Shown piece after piece: positions 43,574 through 49,775 of a DNA stretch of 49,775 bases. Under the pieces are notes generated by a model. The model saw nothing but the letters and a program-made list of their open reading frames with translations. It did not search any database and had not been told where the DNA came from. The position numbers were made by a program, and so were the translations under genes. The stretch spans positions 1 through 49,775 of the forward strand of contig JAIOHU010000149.1 of assembly GCA_019912845.1 (NCBI GenBank). Reading direction: 5' to 3'. The stretch's first letter is position 1; each line of letters begins with the position of its first letter. This DNA is from a bacterium (GTDB taxonomy: Bacteria; Electryoneota; Electryoneia; Electryoneales; Electryoneaceae).

Positions 43574-45336
43574 AGGTCTTCACGTGACCACGGGATATCG
43601 TTATCGGTTCTAATCCCATAAACCTTCAGCAATTTTTGCATTTCCCGGAGCTTGCCCTGTTTTACAATCAAAACATTACCCACACGTCCCTCAATACACT
43701 CTCGAATTGCGGAGTCACTCGTCACACCTTCAAGTGTAGAGTGATCTGGTATAATCACAATGTTTTCCTTCCCGGAAAAAATAGGAGGAATGCCACCAGC
43801 CCAACCGCGGATTTTCAGTTCTAAACTCGGTGAGAGATGGTTTTTGGAACGATCTTGCAACAGCTCCAGAATTTCTCCAACTCCCAAATCAGACTGTTGG
43901 ATACTTTTACCAGTAATGATGAACTGATTTTTCTTCCCGCGAACTGGTTCTGCGAACTTTTTCAACTCCTCTGCGATCAGTAAATCGGATTTTGCCGTAT
44001 CCAAATAAATTAACCCTGAATCCTTGACTTCAAGACAGACATTTTTAACAAATCGGTAGTCGATGATAGTTGGGTGATGATCAGGAAAATTTGTGCTCCC
44101 ACTCCATAATGCCATAGTTGGCGAAACTTGTTTCGCTGAAGGATTATTCTGAACGAAACTTGAGCATTGTGTGAGTGAATCAAATTCCAGTAGGTTCGAA
44201 TGGTGGTGTAGCGTGATGTTGCCATAATCTGAAGCCCAGTCCCAAAGAGTGCGTCTCAAATTTTGTGGCAGGGGTTCACGCGACCTACTCCCCAGAAAAG
44301 CAATTACTTCATCGAGTGTTCCTTCGTTCCGAAGAAATTTCATCAACGATTTTTTTGTCAACTTAAAGCTTCTCGTGGGGTCAGCCAGTGAGCTGGAACG
44401 TTGCATAGCGCATTGTGAGAGGAGCAGTAAATCTTCAGCGGATGTCGTCTCAATCGGTACAATAATTTCAAAATCTGGACCGAGATGCAGTGTTTTGTCT
44501 GCGTGATGAACACTGATACTTTTATCGCCAAAAAAGATATAATTTCCAAGCTGGGTAGGACGTATGGCAAGATTTTGCGGACTTAGTAGCACATCCTGAT
44601 CGAGTTCGCTGACTGATGCAGGTTGAACAGAATCGTTTTCAATCAAGCCAACATCAATTAAGCCAAAATGAAGCAAGGTTCGAGTTAAAAATGCCAACTG
44701 AAAAAGAGTAACTTCAGCAAGATATTCCGGTACAGGAAGCGAGATATTGTATTCTTTTAGATAGCTGAAATGCTTGCGCATTTCCCCCTTCTGAGTATCA
44801 TGGAGAATTTCCATCCACCAGGAGAGCGGCTGCCAGGATTTTTGAATATTGCTAAGAAAGCTCTCAAACAACTGACTCCGCGTTGTGTAAATCAGCTCCA
44901 TTCTACTCTCAATACGTTCTGCTTCACTGCTATCCAGAACCTCCCCACGAAAGGGTGCAGAATCGGGAAATGGGGAATCCTCAACATAACGTTTGAATAT
45001 TCCTGCGATCTGCTGTTCAATGGGTTGAGATTTATTATAGAATGGATTGATCTCAAGAGCATCGTAACGATGATTGATTTGTACTCTATGTCCAGTAATT
45101 CCTGAAGTAAGGAGAAACCACGCATATCCTTGACGATTTTCCATCTTCATCGCACGTAAATATGGCTTGAGGGTGGCACGTTGCGGGCGATGCTGCTGGT
45201 TGCAACGAATACGACGCTTCTCGACGACCCGTTCAAGTTTATCCAGATCTGACAGCAGAAGCGAGCAATCTCCGCGCAAGAGAACAGTAACCTCATCATC
45301 CTTTATCGTTACCGGCTTATTAAGAGATTCATTCAT
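43570..45336 (-). CDS. Helicase-associated protein (Helicase_C_3-type), partner of XPB helicase
   Basis: A 588-residue protein from ATG 45336. The frame extends to 45423, but ATG 45336 overlaps the stop of the preceding small ORF (ATGA), which fixes the start. The N-terminal two-thirds are mainly helical. The C-terminal part (about 330-588) has the pattern of the helicase conserved C-terminal / XPB-Ssl2-associated domain (PF13625-like): SPQNLAIRPTQL, LGPDFEIIVP, KNQFIITGKSIQQS and a final NVLIVKQGKLREMQKLLKVY. No Walker motifs are present. Similar proteins lie next to XPB-type helicase genes in other bacteria, for example in mycobacteria, where the role is not settled. It likely forms a complex with the helicase encoded two genes upstream. 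Confidence 0.8.
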   Translation of the reverse strand: MNESLNKPVTIKDDEVTVLLRGDCSLLLSDLDKLERVVEKRRIRCNQQHRPQRATLKPYLRAMKMENRQGYAWFLLTSGITGHRVQINHRYDALEINPFYNKSQPIEQQIAGIFKRYVEDSPFPDSAPFRGEVLDSSEAERIESRMELIYTTRSQLFESFLSNIQKSWQPLSWWMEILHDTQKGEMRKHFSYLKEYNISLPVPEYLAEVTLFQLAFLTRTLLHFGLIDVGLIENDSVQPASVSELDQDVLLSPQNLAIRPTQLGNYIFFGDKSISVHHADKTLHLGPDFEIIVPIETTSAEDLLLLSQCAMQRSSSLADPTRSFKLTKKSLMKFLRNEGTLDEVIAFLGSRSREPLPQNLRRTLWDWASDYGNITLHHHSNLLEFDSLTQCSSFVQNNPSAKQVSPTMALWSGSTNFPDHHPTIIDYRFVKNVCLEVKDSGLIYLDTAKSDLLIAEELKKFAEPVRGKKNQFIITGKSIQQSDLGVGEILELLQDRSKNHLSPSLELKIRGWAGGIPPIFSGKENIVIIPDHSTLEGVTSDSAIRECIEGRVGNVLIVKQGKLREMQKLLKVYGIRTDNDIPWSREDL

Positions 45337-45533
45337 CGAGGATACTCTTCTTTGGGGGTCTGACCGATCTGTTTCAACAGGCGAGTGAACAGCCTGGCTG
45401 AGTCCGGTTTTATTGCCAGCCATCCTTTTGCAGGGTGCGCGACGATGAGCTTTGCGGTGCTCCTTCTCGCCATCAACTCCTCTTCCAGCCTGGGATCACA
45501 CTCGACCCAGATCAATCCACGGTGGACTTTCAC
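45333..45533 (-). CDS. 66-residue coupled ORF between helicase and helicase-associated gene
   Basis: A small protein (MKVHRGLIWVECDPRLEEEL...) starting at GTG 45533, which overlaps the helicase stop (GTGA), and ending with TGA overlapping the next ATG (ATGA). GAGGAG lies five bases before the GTG. Such double overlap is strong evidence for real, coupled translation. The sequence is mixed alpha/beta with many charged residues (LMARRSTAKLIVAHP, DSARLFTRLLKQIGQTPKEE) and no signal peptide or membrane segment. I do not recognise a family. By position it is probably a third subunit or regulator of the XPB complex. Confidence 0.75.
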   Translation of the reverse strand: MKVHRGLIWVECDPRLEEELMARRSTAKLIVAHPAKGWLAIKPDSARLFTRLLKQIGQTPKEEYPR

Positions 45534-47206
45534 AGCTCCTCCTCATCCAGAATCAGATATTGATAGCCTTGTTCTACGAGGAAAAGCTGTCGTTTCATCG
45601 CAAAATCCTGCTCAACTGTGTCCTCGGTTACCAGAGAATAAAAATGTGCCTGCCTGCTATCCTTCTTGGGTCGAAGTAGCCTACCCAGCCGTTGCGCTTC
45701 TTCCTGACGTGAACCAAAACTGCCCGACACTTGAATCGCCACCGATGCATCAGGTAGATCAACCGCAAAATTCGCAACCTTGGACACAACCAGCAGGTCG
45801 AGATCACCATCTCGAAAACGTGAGAACAATTCATCACGTCTCCCCTGGGATGTCTGTCCAGTGATAATAGGGGTTTGCATCCCACTGGCGATCTCCTTCA
45901 ATTGATCGACATAGGTTCCAATTAACAGCGTTTTTTCGCCCTGATGATTGGCAAGGATTTTTTTGGCGATCTGAGTCTTACGATTGTTTTCGGCTGCGAC
46001 CCGTGGACGTGCTCGTTTGCCAGATTTTATATACTCACGTCTGGTAGCCTCATTCATTTGCACACGTATTTCGCTGCAGACAGCAACTGCGATCCATCCC
46101 TGCAGCTCCATCTCCTTCCAGGGTACATCCATCTTTTTCGGACCAATCAGCGCAAATACATCTTCCTCGAGACCATCCTCACGTACCAGCGTAGCAGTTA
46201 AACCAAGTCGTCTCCTCGCTTGAATGTCAGCGGTGTATTGAAATACTGGCGCAGGGAGCATGTGAACTTCATCATAGATGATCAATCCCCAGTTACGAGA
46301 ATTAAACAGCTCCATGTGTTTGAATGGTTCTGTTTTATTTTTACGCCAGGTCATAATCTGGTAGGTGGCGATGGTTACCTGACGAATATCTTTTGTGTAG
46401 CCAGTATATTCTCCAACCTCTTCAGGGGTTAATGTGGTTTTATCCAGTATCTCACGTATCCACTGACGTGCGGCGGTGGTATTGGTTACCAGGATCAAAG
46501 TAGAGGTTTGTAATGCTCGCATGCTCGCCAAGCCAACAACCGTTTTTCCTGCTCCACAGGGCAGTGTTATCACCCCTGAACCACCTTCAGCAGTTCCGCC
46601 AGCGTAAAAGGCATCTACAGCGTATTCCTGGTAGGGACGTAACCCAAACTCCAAACCCTCCAGGGTCTTTTCGCGTAATCCTACTTTCAGGGTCTCACCC
46701 TGTTTGTATCCTGCGAGGTCATGAGCGGGAAAGCCAACTTTGATTAACGCCAGTTTCAAACGTCCACGTTCCTGTGCTGGAAACGAGAATGTGGTTTCAT
46801 CCACACGAGCTGTGAAAAATTTTTTCAGTTTTTCATTGCTCCCGAGATCCTCAGCAAGGTCTTCGGTGTCTGTCTTCAGGAGATATTCATCTTCCGAATG
46901 GGAGAGCACAACTCGACCATATCGCGACGCAAAATCGAGAATATTACGTTCGACATTGGGCAGGATCGGGTATTTGCTCAAATCGCGCAAGACATTGACA
47001 ACACGTTCGCCTGTCCAGCCCGCAGAGCAGGCATTCCAGAGGGAAAGTTCGGTGATTTTGTAAGTGTGAATGTGTTCTGGAGATTTTACCAGTTCGGCGA
47101 ACATGCCGAGGTTGTCACGTGCTTCGATGAATCTTGGATGATCCACCTCTAGTAAAAGCATTAAATCCCCTTGAACATAAAGGGGATTATCTATCGCTGA
47201 ATTCAA
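45530..47206 (-). CDS. XPB/ERCC3-family DNA helicase (SF2)
   Basis: A 558-residue SF2 helicase. The N-terminal region (NPLYVQGDLMLLLEV, AELVKSPEHIHTYKI) is the one typical of bacterial XPB proteins. The helicase core begins near 190. Motifs: Walker A LPCGAGKT (K221), motif II IYDEVHM (D312-H315, DEVH box), motif III LTATL followed by the XPB-specific RED motif (R342-E343-D344), and motif VI QRLGRLLRPK. XPB-type enzymes open DNA from 3' to 5' and act in nucleotide-excision repair with a nuclease or partner. No Bax1-like nuclease is encoded nearby, but a helicase-associated protein follows. TTG 47206 is the start, since it gives the conserved N-terminus; its ribosome site is weak. Confidence 0.93.
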   Translation of the reverse strand: MNSAIDNPLYVQGDLMLLLEVDHPRFIEARDNLGMFAELVKSPEHIHTYKITELSLWNACSAGWTGERVVNVLRDLSKYPILPNVERNILDFASRYGRVVLSHSEDEYLLKTDTEDLAEDLGSNEKLKKFFTARVDETTFSFPAQERGRLKLALIKVGFPAHDLAGYKQGETLKVGLREKTLEGLEFGLRPYQEYAVDAFYAGGTAEGGSGVITLPCGAGKTVVGLASMRALQTSTLILVTNTTAARQWIREILDKTTLTPEEVGEYTGYTKDIRQVTIATYQIMTWRKNKTEPFKHMELFNSRNWGLIIYDEVHMLPAPVFQYTADIQARRRLGLTATLVREDGLEEDVFALIGPKKMDVPWKEMELQGWIAVAVCSEIRVQMNEATRREYIKSGKRARPRVAAENNRKTQIAKKILANHQGEKTLLIGTYVDQLKEIASGMQTPIITGQTSQGRRDELFSRFRDGDLDLLVVSKVANFAVDLPDASVAIQVSGSFGSRQEEAQRLGRLLRPKKDSRQAHFYSLVTEDTVEQDFAMKRQLFLVEQGYQYLILDEEEL

Positions 47207-47253
47207 TGAAATACCCGGTGTTACAAGTTTTAGGTGGAGGCTGTATTGCTCGC

Positions 47254-48393
47254 TTACTTTAGAAGCAGAACCCTTTGTACTTTTGTGTTCTCAGGTGTAC
47301 CCAACTTTACGAAGTAGGTTCCACTTGGCATCATGCCAGCCTGCCAGTACAAGGAGTGTTCTCCTCGTTTTTGCACACCCTTGAAAAGCTGATCAACTAG
47401 CCGTCCCTGGATATCATACACACTGATCGCAAGGTCTGCCTGAGTATTTAATGAATAGGTCAGTCTTGTCTGACCGTTGAATGGATTGGGATAGGCTGGA
47501 TTCAGGTTTATCTCGATTGGAACTGCAGGAGTGATTTCTCCCACTCCCCATCCGGGCACAAAGCGACGTTCAACACTGGAAGCTCTTTGAAAATTGGGCT
47601 CCATATCTCCCGGCATCGCAGCAACACGTGCGATTTCGCCAATTCCAGGCGCGAACCAGAGATAATTCTGTGAAACGTCCATGCGATACAATTCACCCAG
47701 CGGGATAACGATACGTTGATTCAGAAACCAGGAAATCGCATACCCTTCGATCCACATACCCACTGTAAAATGAATACGGAGTGCTGGTGCTTCTCCGCCC
47801 GGGTATTGAATTGTCCCCCAGGCATCCGCACTAAAATCGCCGCCGATATTAAAATCAAGCTGGAGGGTATCCATCATCTGCATTGTGTCGCTAGTTACGA
47901 AGTAGGAGAATTCTGTGGACATCTCCCACTCATCCCCCATTTGAGCTGGCAGGGGAACCAGTAACAATCCATCGGGAAATTCAAGGAAATCACCAATCGG
48001 CAGATCTTCCATACCCTGCATTCCCATACCGAGGGCATACCACCCACTATCTGTAACCGCTTCGTATGAATATCCTTCACCGAATGCCAGCATTCCACCA
48101 CCGGAGCTGACACGGTTGGTATTAGGAACCATATCAATATGTGGAGCTTCTTCAGGATTTATCAGGCTGTCCATTACGACAACATCCGTGCCACCAGGCA
48201 CAAAATCCCACTCCTGATTGCTTCCTTCTTCTCCAACTTCAACACGAATACCGAGAGTATCCTCGGGTGTTTCAAGATAATTCCATGATTCTGTCCCAGG
48301 TTCGACAGGTATATCCTCAGGGGTAATCACAACCTGGCTCTGTGCGAGTGTTGAAAGAAGCACAATAGTCGCGAATACAAGATAGTATTTCAT
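47254..48393 (-). CDS. Secreted protein with T9SS sorting domain
   Basis: A 379-residue protein with a signal peptide (KYYLVFATIVLLSTLAQS, cleavage near AQSQV). The middle (about 30-285) is rich in Gly, Met, Asp and Glu, with a beta-sandwich pattern (WNYLETPEDTLGIRVEV, GWYALGMGMQG, ALRIHFTVGMWIEGY); no enzyme motif is visible. The C-terminus is AYPNPFNGQTRLTY ... SGTYFVKL, the T9SS domain. It is transcribed toward the XPB operon, with 47 bases between them and no obvious terminator. Function unknown; probably exposed on or released from the cell surface. Confidence 0.83.
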   Translation of the reverse strand: MKYYLVFATIVLLSTLAQSQVVITPEDIPVEPGTESWNYLETPEDTLGIRVEVGEEGSNQEWDFVPGGTDVVVMDSLINPEEAPHIDMVPNTNRVSSGGGMLAFGEGYSYEAVTDSGWYALGMGMQGMEDLPIGDFLEFPDGLLLVPLPAQMGDEWEMSTEFSYFVTSDTMQMMDTLQLDFNIGGDFSADAWGTIQYPGGEAPALRIHFTVGMWIEGYAISWFLNQRIVIPLGELYRMDVSQNYLWFAPGIGEIARVAAMPGDMEPNFQRASSVERRFVPGWGVGEITPAVPIEINLNPAYPNPFNGQTRLTYSLNTQADLAISVYDIQGRLVDQLFKGVQKRGEHSLYWQAGMMPSGTYFVKLGTPENTKVQRVLLLK

Positions 48394-48445
48394 AATTGCT
48401 TCCAGATTTCACATTATTTGATAGGTTTTACAGGGTTCTACCATA

Positions 48446-48520
48446 GTCATTGCGAGGAACGAAGTGACGTGGCAATCTTATAAACTATAGGTGAGATTGC
48501 TTTACTGCGTTCGCAATGAC
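48446..48520. repeat. Palindromic repeat element, GTCATTGCGA type
   Basis: A 75-base element with perfect 10-base inverted ends, GTCATTGCGA and TCGCAATGAC, and an inner pair GGCAATCT / AGATTGC that gives a second stem. The sequence GTCATTGCGAGGAACGAAG...GTGGCAATCT matches a kind of palindromic repeat seen scattered in many unrelated bacterial genomes. It sits in the leader between the T9SS gene and the HAD gene and has no ORF. Confidence 0.85.
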
Positions 48521-48542
48521 TGAATAAATCCATTTTTAAAGT

Positions 48543-48572
48543 TAGTGAACATTGGACAAGTCCGAAGCCAAC
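48543..48572. repeat. Fragment of the dispersed MITE-like repeat, copy C
   Basis: About 30 bases (GAACATTGGACAAGTCC...GCCAAC) match the central hairpin of copies A (24732-24868) and B (34052-34141), with the right arm altered (CGAAG instead of CAATG). It lies 22 bases beyond the 75-base palindromic repeat. The remainder of this 400-base spacer (48394-48795) holds no supported gene. Confidence 0.6.
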
Positions 48573-48795
48573 TGATCGTGTATGTAATTTCAACCACTAA
48601 TTGTAAAAATAGTCTGCAAAGGGACACCCAACTGCTTGCTTCGGGCGGAACAGAGCAAGGTACTCACTGTACTAAGCTGGAGCAAGGTGAATCCATGAGA
48701 TTTGCGACAGGTAATTTGGAAAGTTACTTTTTTATACCGCTTATATATTTCCTACCTTTGCAGAACGATAAACCCTAAATCATGGAAACTCGAAA

Positions 48796-49775
48796 ATGAT
48801 TCTACCAGCGTTAAAAAACATTACAACCTTGATATTTGATATGGATGGCACTCTGATCCGTAGTGAAAGAATGGCAAAAAGTGCACTACGTAACGCACTG
48901 ACAAACTACTTTCAGGATAAATCGGATGCTGCGCCAGAATACACGGATGAAGAGCTGATGTCCGGGGTTGGAGCACCTTCTAACGAATTTTATACTTCGC
49001 TGCTTCCAGCTATGTACAAATCAGATTGGGGAAATTTTCGAGACCTGGTATTTGCAGAAGAATCAACTTATTTGCAGAATCATCGTGTTACATACCCTGG
49101 TGCAATTTCAACCTTGAAGGAATTGAAAAAACGCGGGTTTACCCTTGCCCTGGTTTCCAACTGCTCCCGTGAGTATTTCGACCTGGTCATGGATACACAG
49201 AACTTGAGGAAATATTTTGATTTTGCTATGTGTATTGGTGACGAAGAGGGAGTAAGTAAAGCAGAGTTATTTGCCAGAATTATCCAGCAAACGAAGGGAA
49301 AGTCAGCGGTAATTGGTGATCGTTATTACGATGTTGAGGCTGCTTCTGCGAATAAGCTGCCAACTGTCGGGGCACTCTACGGGTATGGTACTCGCGAAGA
49401 GCTATCTGAGACAGTTACCTGGGTGGAGGATATTCGACATTTATTACGTTACTTCGACCCTTTCTACGAAATTTGTGAAACCTTAGCGCGTTATCTCATC
49501 TCCAAACGTACCGGTGAACATCCACTCCTTGTTGCTATAGATACCCTACATAGTTCTTCTGCAAAGCAGTTCGTAGAAAATCTTTGTGGCTCAATTGCGG
49601 AATTTGGCAGCTTTTCAACCAGGCTCGATCTTGACCAATTGAAACCGCCAAATCAGGTGAAAGCATCTGGAATCGACCTCGACTCATTGTACCCCTGGCA
49701 GTCGGTGAAAAAGCGACTCGAAGAGTTAAGAACCACTGGGAGCATAGATGTTTCCTTCCCCCCAAACAATAAGAA
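48796..49775 (+). CDS. HAD-superfamily phosphatase fused to kinase-like domain (runs off right edge)
   Basis: The frame is open from ATG 48796 to the window end (326 codons seen). Residues of about 10-225 are a HAD hydrolase: motif I FDMDGTL (nucleophile D15, D17), motif II VSNCS, motif III Lys in GVSKAE, and motif IV VIGDRYYD, with a helical cap between I and II as in phosphoglycolate-phosphatase-type enzymes. From about 230 a second domain begins (HPLLVAIDTLHSSSAKQFVE). It resembles the start of uridine-kinase-like P-loop domains, but the Walker A Gly-Lys-Thr residues are replaced, so nucleotide binding is doubtful. The gene is preceded by only a weak ribosome site. The substrate is unknown. 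Confidence 0.85.
   Translation, partial: MILPALKNITTLIFDMDGTLIRSERMAKSALRNALTNYFQDKSDAAPEYTDEELMSGVGAPSNEFYTSLLPAMYKSDWGNFRDLVFAEESTYLQNHRVTYPGAISTLKELKKRGFTLALVSNCSREYFDLVMDTQNLRKYFDFAMCIGDEEGVSKAELFARIIQQTKGKSAVIGDRYYDVEAASANKLPTVGALYGYGTREELSETVTWVEDIRHLLRYFDPFYEICETLARYLISKRTGEHPLLVAIDTLHSSSAKQFVENLCGSIAEFGSFSTRLDLDQLKPPNQVKASGIDLDSLYPWQSVKKRLEELRTTGSIDVSFPPNNK

Noticed and set aside
48545..48778. 77-codon ORF before the HAD gene
   Set aside because: It starts inside a dispersed-repeat fragment and lacks a Shine-Dalgarno.
1..49775. CRISPR array, tRNA, rRNA or transposase gene
   Set aside because: No regularly spaced direct repeats, no tRNA T-loop in a plausible cloverleaf, no rRNA sequence and no transposase motifs were seen on either strand.

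Overview
The window (49,775 bases) comes from a Gram-negative bacterium, most likely of the Fibrobacteres-Chlorobi-Bacteroidetes (FCB) superphylum but probably not a classical Bacteroidetes. The main evidence is eight secreted proteins ending in the roughly 85-residue 'YPNPFN...GxYFxxL' domain used as a type IX secretion (T9SS) sorting signal in that group. A TonB-dependent receptor, SurA-type periplasmic chaperones and a Na+-pumping decarboxylase also imply an outer membrane. A phylum or species cannot be named from the sequence alone. I saw no rRNA, tRNA, CRISPR array, insertion sequence or prophage.

Layout. 1-4.6 kb: the 5' end of an exported protein running off the left edge (minus strand), then two large T9SS-type secreted proteins closed by an intrinsic terminator. 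4.6-10.8 kb: signalling and housekeeping genes: a single-domain response regulator, a GT39-type membrane glycosyltransferase, a fumarylacetoacetase-family hydrolase, a second response regulator, endonuclease V, a response regulator/GGDEF protein, and two small exported proteins, one built from an internal duplication. 11.2-17.3 kb (minus): four genes headed by a membrane/TPR protein, followed by three SurA/PpiC-type folding factors. 17.6-26.5 kb: three large T9SS cargo proteins (beta-helix, subtilisin-like protease, double DUF1566) separated by a terminator and repeat elements. 26.7-32.8 kb: a winged-helix/AbiEi-like protein behind a tandem palindromic operator, convergent with two overlapping paralogous PEP/pyruvate-binding (ATP-grasp) proteins. 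The larger of these has an N-terminal GAF-like region and a C-terminal nucleotidyltransferase. 33-34 kb: a membrane protein plus winged-helix regulator behind a 41-base palindrome.

34.4-38.7 kb: a four-subunit Na+-translocating methylmalonyl-CoA decarboxylase operon, followed by small membrane ORFs, one broken by an in-frame stop. 38.7-43.6 kb: a cobalamin riboswitch with a visible Shine-Dalgarno-sequestering hairpin, controlling a secreted beta-propeller protein, a second secreted protein and a BtuB-like TonB-dependent receptor. This is a vitamin B12 capture locus whose surface proteins appear to be T9SS cargo rather than lipoproteins. It lies next to decarboxylase genes of a pathway that normally needs the B12-dependent methylmalonyl-CoA mutase. 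43.6-47.2 kb (minus): an XPB-family helicase, a 66-residue ORF overlapping its neighbours at both ends (GTGA, ATGA), and a helicase-associated protein. 47.3-49.8 kb: one more T9SS protein, a 75-base palindromic repeat, and a HAD phosphatase/kinase-like fusion running off the right edge.

The most interesting items are the T9SS-linked B12 locus, the AbiEi-like gene facing the ATP-grasp/nucleotidyltransferase pair, the coupled small ORF in the XPB operon, and three families of short palindromic repeats. All calls rest on reading motifs by eye; no database search was run.
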